Source of the DNA: Pirellula staleyi DSM 6068
GTDB taxonomy: Bacteria; Planctomycetota; Planctomycetia; Pirellulales; Pirellulaceae
Length of the DNA stretch: 64,000 nt
Assembly (NCBI RefSeq): GCF_000025185.1
Contig: NC_013720.1
Span: 5,394,001-5,458,000, forward strand
Direction: 5' to 3'
Shown: positions 1 through 9,088 of the stretch, one piece after another
Position numbering within the stretch: the stretch's first letter is position 1
Layout: every line of letters begins with the position of its first letter
Position numbers and translations under genes: made by a program
The notes under the pieces: model-generated
What the model saw: only the letters and a program-made list of their open reading frames with translations
Database searches by the model: none
Told to the model about the DNA's origin: nothing

Positions 1-1316
1 TCGTAAAGTTCCTCATAGTCCCATTCGGGCCAAAGTGTGTACTTGAACTTCCGATCAACGAGGGCCTGCGAACTGGGAATCCGATTTTTATTCGAGACCG
101 TTCCATGCTCGTAGAAAAACGCTTGTCGCCACTGCTGCACCGCTGTGCGCCGCGCGGCATAAAGATCTGCGAGATCGCGCCCTTGCATGGTCGCGGGTGC
201 TGGGATGCCTGCGGCTGCCAGAATGGTGGGAGCCAAATCGACATTCAGTGCGAACTCGTCGTTGGTCACCGGCACCGTGGTCTTCGTGCGGGGATCGCGG
301 ATTAGTAGCGGAACCCGAATGCTCTCTTCGTAGGGATACCATTTGTCGGCGAGCATCCGTTCGCCATGAAAGTAGCCATTATCGGTGGTGAAGATCACGA
401 GCGTGTTGTCGAGCAAGTTTTGCTGGCGCAATTGCTCGATCACTTTGCCACACACCGCGTCGACTTCGGTCGCCATGCGATAGTAGTTCTTCATCATCGT
501 TTGATACTTCTCGGGAGTATCAAATCGCCAGTTAAATCGAACGCGACCTTCGTTGGCAGATGCCTGGAGGAAGGGGGGCAAATTGGCAAGCGCCTTCTCG
601 GTCATCAGTTCCGGAATTGGAATCGAGACCTCTTCGTACAGCTTCATGCTCTCGGGCTGAGGCTGAAATTGATCGGGATGTCCATCCTCAGCATGCGTCG
701 CGAAGAAGGCGAGCGTCAGGCAAAAGGGTTTGTCTTTCGGACGTTTCTCGAGAAACTCGAGTGCATCGAGTTCGTTCTGCTTCGTCACATGCACCGGTTC
801 GCCACCCGGTTTTTTCAGCCAATGACGACCACTGTAGGAACGGCCGAAATCGTAGTTTTCTTCGGGAAATTTGCCGTTATGCCACTTCCCGATATGCCCC
901 ACGTGATAGCCCCCCGCGCGGAGCAAACCGGGATAGGTTTCGCTCCAAGGGGTGGTGAACATTCCAAAGCCCTGGTTGCCGTGACGCGACATCCACTGCC
1001 CGGTGTAGAGTGTCGCGCGGCTGACACCGCAAATCGATGTGGTGACGCGGGCATTGGTGAACCGCACCCCCTCGCGCGCGAGGGCATCGAGCGATGGTGT
1101 CTTGACGATCGGATTTCCGGCACAGCCGAGCGTGTCGAAGCGCCAATCGTCGGCGTAGAGCACAAGAATGTTCATCGGTTTTGTCGACGATGGAGTCGCT
1201 GTCACATCGACCGACGTTTCATCAGCCGCTGCTATAATGCCGACGAGCATGAGGGCCGCAAAACTGCTAACTAGTCCCATCGAGAAGCGAGTGCTGGGGA
1301 GGGGAGTCACTGGCAT
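1..1316 (-). CDS. Sulfatase (partial, C-terminus beyond window)
   Basis: Secreted type I sulfatase that would hydrolyse sulfate esters, probably of polysaccharides, in the periplasm or outside the cell. The frame is open from 1316 to the window edge, about 438 codons, so the C-terminus is missing. After a hydrophobic N-terminal segment (about residues 12-28) comes the metal-binding motif LYADD, then the formylglycine site [12 protein letters not shown], a GHIGKWH motif and a DNGYFHGE metal-binding segment, in the order expected for the alkaline phosphatase-like sulfatase fold. The modified cysteine lies in C-G-V-S-R rather than canonical C-x-P-x-R. The start at 1316 has AGGAAAGGA directly upstream; an in-frame ATG at 1280 is possible. 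It diverges from msrB. Family assignment is secure; the substrate is unknown. Confidence 0.93.
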   Translation of the reverse strand, partial: MPVTPLPSTRFSMGLVSSFAALMLVGIIAAADETSVDVTATPSSTKPMNILVLYADDWRFDTLGCAGNPIVKTPSLDALAREGVRFTNARVTTSICGVSRATLYTGQWMSRHGNQGFGMFTTPWSETYPGLLRAGGYHVGHIGKWHNGKFPEENYDFGRSYSGRHWLKKPGGEPVHVTKQNELDALEFLEKRPKDKPFCLTLAFFATHAEDGHPDQFQPQPESMKLYEEVSIPIPELMTEKALANLPPFLQASANEGRVRFNWRFDTPEKYQTMMKNYYRMATEVDAVCGKVIEQLRQQNLLDNTLVIFTTDNGYFHGERMLADKWYPYEESIRVPLLIRDPRTKTTVPVTNDEFALNVDLAPTILAAAGIPAPATMQGRDLADLYAARRTAVQQWRQAFFYEHGTVSNKNRIPSSQALVDRKFKYTLWPEWDYEELY

Positions 1317-1400
1317 TCCTTTCCTGAAAATCGAGCTTCGAACGTTGCTTGATGATAGCTGCTGGCAACGCAGGTTTCATCCGCGCGGTGTTAACTCGCC

Positions 1401-1443
1401 GAGTCAGCATCTCTTGACTCGCGCCGAACAATAGAAGTGCTAT
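1401..1443 (+). promoter_or_regulatory. Dyad and possible -35 element in the sulfatase/msrB divergent region
   Basis: GAGTCA (1401-1406) and TGACTC (1415-1420) form a perfect 6-bp inverted repeat with an 8-base spacer. The right arm overlaps TTGACT (1414-1419), a good -35 match facing msrB; TGCTAT at 1438-1443, 18 bases on, is only a weak -10. A repressor at the dyad would cover the promoter, but this is inference from one site. Confidence 0.25.
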
Positions 1444-1498
1444 CCGATTTGCGCTCGAACCATTCGTCTACCGACACTTCGCTCGAAAGATTACCGCC

Positions 1499-1993
1499 GT
1501 GCCGAAAGTTCATCTGTTTGATCGCTCCGGAACCCTCGTAGGTCCAGTCGAGACCAATAAAGTGGTGAAATCCGACGAAGCGTGGCGCGCGCAGCTTTCG
1601 CCCGATCAATTTCGGGTCTTGCGCTGCCAAGGGACCGAGCGTCCTTTCTGCGGGGTGTTGCTCGACAACAAAAAATCGGGAGTTTACTGCTGTGCAGGCT
1701 GTCGACTCCCGCTCTTTTCGTCGCAATCGAAGTTTAATTCGGGAACGGGATGGCCGAGCTTTTTTGCTCCCATCGCGCCGGGCAATGTGGTGGAGCATGC
1801 CGATCATTCGCACGGGATGACACGTATCGAAATTGTGTGCGGACGTTGCGACGGCCACTTGGGGCATGTGTTTCCCGATGGTCCGCCCCCCACACGTTTG
1901 CGTTACTGCCTCAACAGCGAATCGCTCGATTTTGTTGACGACTCGGAGCTCACCTCACTGGCCGATCCCCTGGTGGAATCAGCCCAGCAGTAG
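1499..1993 (+). CDS. msrB: Peptide-methionine (R)-S-oxide reductase MsrB
   Basis: Reduces methionine-R-sulfoxide in proteins or as free amino acid, part of oxidative damage repair. The 164-aa protein has the complete MsrB core: zinc-binding pairs CAGC and CGRC, the GTGWPSF substrate segment, GHLGHVFPDGP, and RYCLNS with the catalytic cysteine near the C-terminus. No TM segment or clear signal peptide is visible. The GTG start at 1499 is chosen because the family's N-terminal region begins soon after it; the ribosome site is weak. msrA starts about 95 bases downstream on the same strand, so both stereoisomers of Met-sulfoxide are handled by one transcript. Confidence 0.93.
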   Translation: MPKVHLFDRSGTLVGPVETNKVVKSDEAWRAQLSPDQFRVLRCQGTERPFCGVLLDNKKSGVYCCAGCRLPLFSSQSKFNSGTGWPSFFAPIAPGNVVEHADHSHGMTRIEIVCGRCDGHLGHVFPDGPPPTRLRYCLNSESLDFVDDSELTSLADPLVESAQQ

Positions 1994-2087
1994 GGGCGAA
2001 ACGATTCCCCCCCGGCCTCGATTCTCGATGCCGATTCCTGTCCCAGAAGTTATCGACACGCTTATTCTCGACCGAAAGAAAACTACG

Positions 2088-2672
2088 ATGCCAGAACCTG
2101 ATGAATCAAGCTCTTCGCCCGTGAGCGCGACCAAGCAAGCGGTCTTCGCAGGAGGCTGTTTCTGGTGCACCGAGATGGCGTTTGAACAACTCGCCGGGGT
2201 GAGCGATGTGGCGAGTGGCTACATCGGTGGCTCGCCCGAGACAGCCAACTACGAAGCGGTTTGCACGGGTCGAACTGGCCATGCCGAAGCGATACGGATT
2301 ACGTACGATCCGGCGGTGATGACGTATCAAACGCTGCTCGATGTTTTCTTTACCGCGCACGATCCCACGACCCTCAACCGACAAGGGAACGACATCGGCA
2401 CGCAATATCGCTCGGCGATTTTCACGAGCGACGAAGCCGAACTTGCGGCAGCTCGAGCGACCATTGCACGGCTCGACGCGAGTGGAGCGCTGCCCAGTCG
2501 CATCGTCACCACGCTCGAGCCACTCACCGAGTTCTATCCGGCGGAAGACTATCACCAGGATTATGCTCGCGCGCATCCGAATCAGTCGTACATCATGCAC
2601 GTCTCGACGCCGAAAGCTTGCAAAGTACGGAACTACTTTCCCAAGCTCATTCGGCGAGAGTATCTCCCTTAG
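2088..2672 (+). CDS. msrA: Peptide-methionine (S)-S-oxide reductase MsrA
   Basis: Reduces methionine-S-sulfoxide, complementing the upstream MsrB. The nucleophile motif GGCFWCTE lies near the N-terminus, followed by GYIGG, the Y-E-x-V-C-x-G-x-T-G-H-A-E segment and the YHQDY region, all diagnostic of MsrA. From ATG 2088 the protein is 194 aa, a usual length. The frame is open further upstream and an ATG at 2028 would add 20 residues with no family similarity, so 2088 is preferred although neither has a strong ribosome site. It ends shortly before a convergent leftward operon. Confidence 0.92.
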   Translation: MPEPDESSSSPVSATKQAVFAGGCFWCTEMAFEQLAGVSDVASGYIGGSPETANYEAVCTGRTGHAEAIRITYDPAVMTYQTLLDVFFTAHDPTTLNRQGNDIGTQYRSAIFTSDEAELAAARATIARLDASGALPSRIVTTLEPLTEFYPAEDYHQDYARAHPNQSYIMHVSTPKACKVRNYFPKLIRREYLP

Positions 2673-2699
2673 TGCATCTGCACCAGAGCGACTGCAGCA

Positions 2700-3494
2700 T
2701 CACTGTGGTGTGACGCGGAGCAAATAGGGATGCAGATCGCTGCCACGATCGGTGGCGTCGATCAGGCTGATGAGAATCGGGCCGTCGCTGGTGGGAGAGA
2801 ACGTCAGCTCGGGATCGCGCGACGTGGCCGAGCGATCGTCGCTGGTGGCGAGTAGCGCGCCGTTTTCACTGAACAGCTGCAACTGCAAATCGGCGACCGA
2901 TCCGCGCGCAGCAGCTTCAACATCCACCTTGTATTTCTGTCCCGCCTTGAGCTCGATTCGAAACACATCGACATCGTGCTGACGATGAATCGAGGCGACG
3001 ATAAACTTGCCAAGCTCCATTGCTTGCGATTGCCGGAACCCGTCGTTGGGTTCCACTTCCTTGAGCAATTGATCGGTCTTCAGGACACGAACCGACAGTG
3101 GCGCTGTCTTCCCTTTGTCGCATTCGATCGTCAGCTCGAACTGATCGGCCGCGAAATCGTCGGGAAGTTTCAGCTCGGCCTCGACCCGGTAATCGCCATG
3201 CAGATTCGGCGCGACACGATCGGGGGGTTTTGCCTCTTCTTGCTTTTTCACCGGCAAATCTTGCGAAAAATCGCCGCTGCGGAGCTGAACCTGCTTGGTG
3301 TTTTGCAGGTGCTGTCCACGAATATCGAGCGTCACCATTTCGCCTGGCGTGACGACGAGTGGCCGTACGAAAAGTACGACCGGCGCTGACTGCGGCTCTT
3401 GCGCAGGCAGCGTGGCTGAGAATATGGCCGCCAGGAGCGGTGCTGCTGCGACAGCAGCGAGCGAGCGACTCGCGCGACTAGCTATAGAGAGCAT
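2700..3494 (-). CDS. Secreted protein with PPC-type domain
   Basis: A 264-aa exported protein of unknown function. An N-terminal signal peptide (hydrophobic stretch ending near PAQ, residue 31) is followed by an Ig-like segment and, in the C-terminal half, a region typical of bacterial pre-peptidase C-terminal (PPC) domains: KEVEPNDG, a DVDVFRIELKAGQ segment, and a LLATSDDRS stretch. Such domains are common in exported planctomycete proteins. The ATG at 3494 overlaps the end of the upstream DUF1501 gene by 17 nt, which argues for translational coupling; the frame is open further upstream but that stretch lies inside the DUF1501 gene. Third gene of the DUF1549/DUF1553 - DUF1501 - PPC operon. 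Confidence 0.8.
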   Translation of the reverse strand: MLSIASRASRSLAAVAAAPLLAAIFSATLPAQEPQSAPVVLFVRPLVVTPGEMVTLDIRGQHLQNTKQVQLRSGDFSQDLPVKKQEEAKPPDRVAPNLHGDYRVEAELKLPDDFAADQFELTIECDKGKTAPLSVRVLKTDQLLKEVEPNDGFRQSQAMELGKFIVASIHRQHDVDVFRIELKAGQKYKVDVEAAARGSVADLQLQLFSENGALLATSDDRSATSRDPELTFSPTSDGPILISLIDATDRGSDLHPYLLRVTPQ

Positions 3495-4815
3495 GGATGC
3501 GCTCTCCCGAATCGAGAATTTCGAGCGGACGGCCATCGGGGGTATAGATTTGCTTGCGTGGCGAGATGCCGAGCGCCGTGTAGATCGTCGCCGCCACATC
3601 GGCTGGACTGGCAGGGTCTTTCACCACGTAGCCGCCGGTATCGTCAGTTGCGCCAATCACCTGACCAGGGTTCACCCCCGCACCGGCGAACAGCAGCGAG
3701 GCTGCAGGGCCCCAGTGATCGCGGCCAGCATCTTTGTTGATTTTCGGACTACGACCAAATTCCCCCATGCAAACGACGAGCGTTTCATCGAGCAGGCCGC
3801 GCGTATGAAGATCTTCGATGAGGGCCGAAAAACCTTGATCGAATTCGGGGAGCTTTTTGTCGAGCCCTTCGAAAATTTTGCCGTGGTGATCCCAGCCACC
3901 GTAGTTCACGGTGACGAACGTAACGCCCCCTTCGACAAGGCGACGGGCGAGTAGACAGCTTTGCCCAAACGTGGTGCGACCATAGCGATCGCGCGTTTCC
4001 AGTTTCTCGCGCTCGATGTCGAACGAGGCTTGCGCTTCGGGGGAGAGGATCATCTCGGCGGCCCGTTTTTGGAACTCGTCGTACGTTGCGATCTGATCGT
4101 TCCCTTGCACTTGACGCGCGAGCGAATCGACCGCCGAGAGCAAATTTTTACGCCGCACGAGGCTCGGCTCGCTTAACGTTTGCTGACGCGCGAGATCGCG
4201 CACTTTATAGCCGTTGCTGTTGGGATCGCCCGCCTTGAACGACTCGTAGCGACCACCAAGGAACGCGCTGCGTCCCAGTTCCCAAGTGAACGAAGGATTT
4301 TGCGGCACGGCGACATAGGGCGGGACAAGTCCCGAGAAACCGGTCTCGTGCGCGACCACGGCACCAACCGCGGGATAGTCTCCAAACGGACTTCCAAAGC
4401 GTCCCGACATCACCCAGTTGGTGGCCGTTTCGTGATGGTCGTTGTTGTGGGCACCGCCACGCACCAGGGCCACCTTGTCCATACACTGCGCCATCTTCGG
4501 CAGCTTTTCGCTGATCTGACAGCCGACGACATTGGTGTCGATCACACCATACTTGCCGCGCACTTCTTCAGCCGCCTTAGGCTTGGGATCAAAGGTATCG
4601 TGGTGCGACATGCCACCGCCGAGGTAGACCATGATCACCGACTTGGCTTTACGTGGCGGCGCTGCTTCGGCACCATCGGCGCGCGAAGCAAGCAGATGCG
4701 ACAGCGAAAGCCCCAGCGGAGCCAGGCATCCGACGCGAAGCATCTGACGACGGGTTCGCAGATGGGCAGGGCCCGCTGGAACCGACTTCTGCGATCCGAA
4801 CAGAATGTCGAGCAT
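3478..4815 (-). CDS. DUF1501 family protein (Tat-type signal)
   Basis: A 445-aa DUF1501 protein, a family abundant in planctomycetes and distantly related to the sulfatase/alkaline phosphatase fold. The N-terminus has a twin-arginine type signal (TRRQMLRVGCLAPLGLSLS) suggesting export in folded form. The family landmarks SVIMVYLGGGMSHHDTFDPKP, the NNDHHETATNW segment, and the late GEFGRSPKINKDAGRDHWG motif are all present. It lies directly downstream of a DUF1549/DUF1553 protein, the usual partner, and overlaps the PPC-domain gene. The biochemical role is not established; a part in degrading complex polymers has been suggested from co-occurrence with sulfatases. Confidence 0.92.
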   Translation of the reverse strand: MLDILFGSQKSVPAGPAHLRTRRQMLRVGCLAPLGLSLSHLLASRADGAEAAPPRKAKSVIMVYLGGGMSHHDTFDPKPKAAEEVRGKYGVIDTNVVGCQISEKLPKMAQCMDKVALVRGGAHNNDHHETATNWVMSGRFGSPFGDYPAVGAVVAHETGFSGLVPPYVAVPQNPSFTWELGRSAFLGGRYESFKAGDPNSNGYKVRDLARQQTLSEPSLVRRKNLLSAVDSLARQVQGNDQIATYDEFQKRAAEMILSPEAQASFDIEREKLETRDRYGRTTFGQSCLLARRLVEGGVTFVTVNYGGWDHHGKIFEGLDKKLPEFDQGFSALIEDLHTRGLLDETLVVCMGEFGRSPKINKDAGRDHWGPAASLLFAGAGVNPGQVIGATDDTGGYVVKDPASPADVAATIYTALGISPRKQIYTPDGRPLEILDSGERIHALYS

Positions 4816-4897
4816 AGGAAACGTCTCCGACGTGATCTTAGTAATTGGATGCGGTGGTTTAGGAGGCTGGATTGTTGGTTGTGTCGCTGCGTTTCAA

Positions 4898-7582
4898 TCA
4901 GTGATTGAAGGCAAATTCTTTCGCGTTCAAAAGCGCCCAAAACAGATCTTTATACGCTTCGTGACGCTGGTCTTCGGGGCCAAGTTCGGCCAGCACTTGC
5001 TTCAGTTCTTCGTCGGTCGGCTTGCGCGACAAAGTCGCGAGGAACAGCTTCTCGACTAGCGCCTCTGGCTCGGGCGAATCTTTCATCCACTTGGCCAAGT
5101 TGGCATCAGCGTGAGCCAGTTTGGCGGTGAGTTCGTCGCCGCATTGCAGATGCAACAGCTGCGGAAGGGTGACATCGCCACTCCGCTCGCAGGCACAGGC
5201 AGTCACGCGGTTAGAGCGGCCGAAGAGCGACAAAAAGTACGACGCGACCCCTGGATCGGGCAACTGCACCGCGCGAATGCCCACCGGATAGCCCGGGAAA
5301 CTATCGGGCTGACCTGTCGAGGAGGTGATCGCATCGAGCAGCACTTCGGCCGGGAGTCGGCGAGCGTAGTAGTGCGAGTAAAAACGGGTCTCGAGTTCGT
5401 TACCCGCCACCGTTGCCGAGCTGAGCTGATAGGTGCGTGACAAGAGAATCAGCCGCATCACATGCTTGAGGTTGTAGTTCGAGGCGATCAGTTCGCTGCG
5501 CAAATGATCCCAGAGGGGCCGATTCGAAGGTGGATTGCTCGCGCGCAGATCGTCGACCGGCTCCACAAGCCCGACGCCGAGGAAATGCTTCCAAAGTCGA
5601 TTGACGATGTTGCCCGAAAAGTTCTCGTTCTGGGGATCGGTCATCCACTTCACGAGCGATTCGCGCGGGTCGCTGCCGGGAGCGATTTCGGTCGTAGCGC
5701 GGTCGAGAGGCTGCGGCGCGAGCTGCTGATTGGTGCGCGGCTGTCGCACTGTCACAGCCCGCTCGATCGACATGTTGCGACGTTTTTCGAGTTCCATCAA
5801 ACGCTGCTGTTTCTGCGCGAGTTGCTCCTCGAGCCCCTTGCGCGAATTCTTCACCGCTTCGTCATCGTTTTGCGGCAGCGCGGCAAGCTCTTTTTGCGTC
5901 GCGGCAATTTGATTGTTCTGGTCGTTGATCTCGCGATTGATTTGATGGGTCTCTTCAGAGACCAGCAGCAAGTTCGTCGGTCCTTGCATCGAATCTTGAC
6001 GATCGAAGCTCACGCGGCCAAAGAAGGCGGCGAAATGGTAGTAGTCGTCTTGGGTGTATTTCTCGAGTGGATGATTGTGGCACTTCGCGCAGCCAACTCG
6101 TGTGCCGAGAAAACCTTGAGCGACCGACGACACCACTTCCGATTCTTCCGCGCGACGAAATTCCCCCACGGTCACAATGTAGTAGCCGACTTGAGGTGTC
6201 GTAATCACATCCCCTTTGGCCGTGAGAACATCGGCCGCCATTTCGTTCCAGGGACGATTTTTGGCCACTTGCTCGCGCACCCAAGCATGCAAAGAACGGA
6301 CCCCCTTGGTGCCACGCACATCGTGATCGCGCTCACGACGGTTCTGCAAAATGTCGCATAGCTGAAGGGTCCAAAAATCGACAAATTCCGGCCGATTCAG
6401 CAGCGAATCGACCAGTTTTTGACGTTTGCTGGGATCGGTGTCGGCGGTGAAAGCAAGCACTTCTTCGGGCGTCGGAAGTGTGCCAATGGTGTCGAGCATC
6501 GCGCGACGCAAAAACGTCACGTCGTCGCACGGTGGCGAGACCGGAATACGAAGTGACGAAAGCTTGTTCATCACATGCTCGTCGACCGGGCTGTGGCGTT
6601 GTGCATACTGCTCGGGAGCAGGCGATGCGCTGAACGGAATCGTCAGTGGCATCACTTCCACATGATTCTGGAAATGGATCCGCACCACGGTCTCGCCGCT
6701 GCGGAGCATTTTGACCAGACCACCGGGAGAGACCTCCGCGACCGAAAGATCGTTCGAGAAAAACTGCGTCAGCCAGGTGACATCGCGGACGTCGCCATTT
6801 TCATAGTGCGCACGCACCATCAACTGCTGCTCGTCTCCCGGCTGATAAATCGAAGGAGGGGGAAAGACCTCGAGCTTCACACACGCTGGCTCGTTTTCAA
6901 CAAGCGCTGGCGTGCCGGCTTCGATCCAGCGAACGAGTGTTTGCACACTCGGATCGTTCTCGCTCCACAGTTTGCCACCACCGTGCGGAATCCGTCCAAG
7001 AGGCTTTTGTACGAGCAAGCTTTGGGCAGGCGCAGCGCGGTCGATGCGACGACCAAAAAACTCGCGCGTGATCCAGTCGTGATCCCATTCCGAAGCGTAG
7101 CCGCGCAGTGAAAGCTTGAAGCCGTTTTGCCCAGCGAGCTTGCCGTGGCAAGCCCCTTGATTGCAACCAAAGCGTGTCAGGATCGGCTGAATGTCGTGGC
7201 GGAAAGAAGGGACGAGCGGCGCGTCGGCTGTTGCCACTTTAACAACCACTGGCGCGATGAGGCCGTCGACTTCGACCATGAGTTTGGTTTCACCAGCAGC
7301 AGTGGCGACTACCGAAAGCTCGGTGCCGAGCGACACGATTCCTTGGGTATCGCCGGTGATCTTCGCAGCGCGTGTGACATCGACCGATCGCCCCGCATCG
7401 TCGACTTTCGAGACCAAAAGATGCTGCGTGGCCGATAGTCGAGGGAGGGTGATTTCAGAGGGGTACACCACAAGGCGTGTCTCGGCCGAGAGCATGCCAG
7501 CAGCCATCAACCCGAAGACGAGTGCGGCAATCGCAACAGCCGTGCGGCGAACGTTCGCACGCTCGTAAACTGGACGAATCAT
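4898..7582 (-). CDS. DUF1549/DUF1553 domain protein with BIG2-like N-terminus
   Basis: An 894-aa exported planctomycete protein. A hydrophobic signal segment (about residues 13-32) is followed by a BIG2-like region, then the FGCNQGACHGK motif near residue 140, the DUF1549 domain (about 340-550) with a CAKCHNHPLE heme-c type CxxCH motif, a helical charged linker (about 570-640), and the DUF1553 domain with SGNIVNRLWKHFLGVG and LSRTYQLSS. It starts the operon that continues into DUF1501 and the PPC protein. CxxCH suggests covalent heme and an electron-transfer role in the periplasm, but function is unproven. The 83-base gap to DUF1501 has no evident terminator. Confidence 0.92.
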   Translation of the reverse strand: MIRPVYERANVRRTAVAIAALVFGLMAAGMLSAETRLVVYPSEITLPRLSATQHLLVSKVDDAGRSVDVTRAAKITGDTQGIVSLGTELSVVATAAGETKLMVEVDGLIAPVVVKVATADAPLVPSFRHDIQPILTRFGCNQGACHGKLAGQNGFKLSLRGYASEWDHDWITREFFGRRIDRAAPAQSLLVQKPLGRIPHGGGKLWSENDPSVQTLVRWIEAGTPALVENEPACVKLEVFPPPSIYQPGDEQQLMVRAHYENGDVRDVTWLTQFFSNDLSVAEVSPGGLVKMLRSGETVVRIHFQNHVEVMPLTIPFSASPAPEQYAQRHSPVDEHVMNKLSSLRIPVSPPCDDVTFLRRAMLDTIGTLPTPEEVLAFTADTDPSKRQKLVDSLLNRPEFVDFWTLQLCDILQNRRERDHDVRGTKGVRSLHAWVREQVAKNRPWNEMAADVLTAKGDVITTPQVGYYIVTVGEFRRAEESEVVSSVAQGFLGTRVGCAKCHNHPLEKYTQDDYYHFAAFFGRVSFDRQDSMQGPTNLLLVSEETHQINREINDQNNQIAATQKELAALPQNDDEAVKNSRKGLEEQLAQKQQRLMELEKRRNMSIERAVTVRQPRTNQQLAPQPLDRATTEIAPGSDPRESLVKWMTDPQNENFSGNIVNRLWKHFLGVGLVEPVDDLRASNPPSNRPLWDHLRSELIASNYNLKHVMRLILLSRTYQLSSATVAGNELETRFYSHYYARRLPAEVLLDAITSSTGQPDSFPGYPVGIRAVQLPDPGVASYFLSLFGRSNRVTACACERSGDVTLPQLLHLQCGDELTAKLAHADANLAKWMKDSPEPEALVEKLFLATLSRKPTDEELKQVLAELGPEDQRHEAYKDLFWALLNAKEFAFNH

Positions 7583-7658
7583 CGCCAGCGACTTTCTATG
7601 TAGGAAGCTGCCGTAGCGGCAAACTTATTCGGCGGGGTAGGAGAGGCAGGAGCCATCC

Positions 7659-7674
7659 ATCAGAGGGCTCTGAT
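7659..7674. promoter_or_regulatory. Near-perfect palindrome in divergent intergenic region
   Basis: ATCAGAG-GG-CTCTGAT, 7-bp arms around two bases, lies 77 bases upstream of the leftward DUF1549 gene in the 286-base region shared with tsaC. Size and placement fit a dimeric repressor site, but no regulator is known. Confidence 0.3.
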
Positions 7675-7715
7675 AGCTTATTCGACCGACGGGGGGGCTG
7701 TAAAGCAATTCCAGT

Positions 7716-7739
7716 AGCCATTCTCGGCAAAGAATGGCT
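7716..7739. repeat. 9-bp perfect inverted repeat
   Basis: AGCCATTCT and AGAATGGCT are perfectly complementary around a 6-base loop. No T-run follows on either strand, so a terminator is unlikely; an operator or a 5'-UTR hairpin is possible. A short CACTGGCAGTG palindrome follows at 7750-7760. Confidence 0.35.
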
Positions 7740-7868
7740 CCGAAATCGCCACTGGCAGTGCCACCTCTCAAGCGACTTCGAGCGTTCGACGAACCGAGGC
7801 CGGATGACTAGAATCGTATGACCTTCCCCTGATGGTTCGTTACTCCGCTGGTCGCTAGCAATCGCAAA

Positions 7869-8906
7869 ATGGCCTCGCTCGAAAGCAACCCGGCTTCCCC
7901 AGAATCTCCTCCGATTGTCTCGGACGAGATCATCGCGCGCGGAGCACAACTGCTTGCAGCGGGGGAACTTGTTGCGATTCCTACCGAGACGGTCTACGGC
8001 CTGGCAGCCGACGCGACCAACCCGATGGCAGTCCGGAAGATCTTCGCCGCGAAAGGGCGACCAGCCGACCATCCTCTGATCGTCCACATTGCCTATCCCG
8101 ACGAAATCGACCGCTGGGGAACGGAAATTCCACCAGCCGCCTGGGATCTCGCCGCCGCCTTTTGGCCCGGCCCTTTAACCATGATCGTGCGCCGCCGAAG
8201 CAACGTCGATAGCGTGGTGGCGGGAGGACTCGACACCATCGCGGTTCGTTGTCCGAGTCATCCGGTCGCCCAGCGGCTGCTACGTGAACTGGGTCGCGGG
8301 GTCGCCGCCCCCAGCGCCAATAAATTCGGACATGTCAGCCCCACCACCGCAGCGCATGTGCTGGCAGAGTTTGGAGATACGCTTCCGCTGGTGATCGACG
8401 GCGGGGCCTGCGAAGTGGGGCTCGAATCGACCATTGTCGACCTCTCCCAGTCCACTCCCACGATCCTCCGCCCCGGCGCGATCTCGCAAACCGACCTGGA
8501 ACTCGTCCTAGGCCTGGCGATCGGCGATCCGCACGCAAATAGCACCCCCTGTAGCGGCCGATTAGCCAGCCATTATGCCCCCAACTGCATTGTGGAAATC
8601 GTTACTGAGGAAGAACTTACATCGAAACTAGCCAGTCTCGATGCTTCGGGGCGACGCGTCGGTCTACTGGCTACCGAAGAGGGGAGCGTTCGAGCTCTCG
8701 CCGCACTACCAGCCGATCGGATTGTCTGGCTACCCTCCGATGCAAAGCTCTATGCCCGTGGACTTTACGGCGCGCTTCGAGCGGCCGACGAGCGCGGGTT
8801 CGACCATTTTCTGGTCGTTTCGCCCCCGCTGGGGCATCCGCTATCGGCAGCGATTCTCGACCGGCTTCAAAAGGCGGCTGGTCCGCGCGATTCCAGGCGG
8901 GGCTAG
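7869..8906 (+). CDS. L-threonylcarbamoyladenylate synthase (Sua5/YciO/YrdC family)
   Basis: Makes threonylcarbamoyl-AMP from threonine, bicarbonate and ATP for the t6A37 modification of ANN-decoding tRNAs. At 345 aa it is the long Sua5 type: the YrdC domain (about residues 20-220) carries PTETVYGLAADA, KGRPADHPLIVHI and SANKFGHVSPT, the substrate-binding signature; a smaller C-terminal Sua5 domain follows a PCSGRLASHYAP linker. The ATG at 7869 begins shortly before the conserved region. It is monocistronic, ending before a terminator-like hairpin, and diverges from the DUF1549 gene. Either tsaC or sua5 would be used as a symbol. Confidence 0.93.
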   Translation: MASLESNPASPESPPIVSDEIIARGAQLLAAGELVAIPTETVYGLAADATNPMAVRKIFAAKGRPADHPLIVHIAYPDEIDRWGTEIPPAAWDLAAAFWPGPLTMIVRRRSNVDSVVAGGLDTIAVRCPSHPVAQRLLRELGRGVAAPSANKFGHVSPTTAAHVLAEFGDTLPLVIDGGACEVGLESTIVDLSQSTPTILRPGAISQTDLELVLGLAIGDPHANSTPCSGRLASHYAPNCIVEIVTEEELTSKLASLDASGRRVGLLATEEGSVRALAALPADRIVWLPSDAKLYARGLYGALRAADERGFDHFLVVSPPLGHPLSAAILDRLQKAAGPRDSRRG

Positions 8907-8914
8907 CGCCGCCA

Positions 8915-8968
8915 CTGGCCGTTCCGCTGCAGTCCGGTTGTTCGGAACCTAGCGGAAGCTGCCGCCAG
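8915..8968 (+). terminator. Probable terminator after tsaC/sua5
   Basis: Nested hairpin starting nine bases after the stop: CTGGC (8915-8919) with GCCAG (8964-8968), TTCCGCT (8922-8928) with AGCGGAA (8951-8957), and an inner GGTT/AACC. It is followed by ATTTTG, a short T-run, so moderate support. Confidence 0.5.
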
Positions 8969-9088
8969 ATTTTGTGGCATTATTCCGACCAAAATGTCGG
9001 CCGCTTTGTAGGTGGTAACTAGAGTGGAACTAGGCACTAAGGATCGTCGGCACTCACGCCGCGCCTAGCCAGCGACGAGATTTCCACG

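Noticed and set aside
366-1274. 302-aa open frame on the rightward strand
   Set aside because: Antisense to the sulfatase, whose motifs are unmistakable; no ribosome site or protein-like features.
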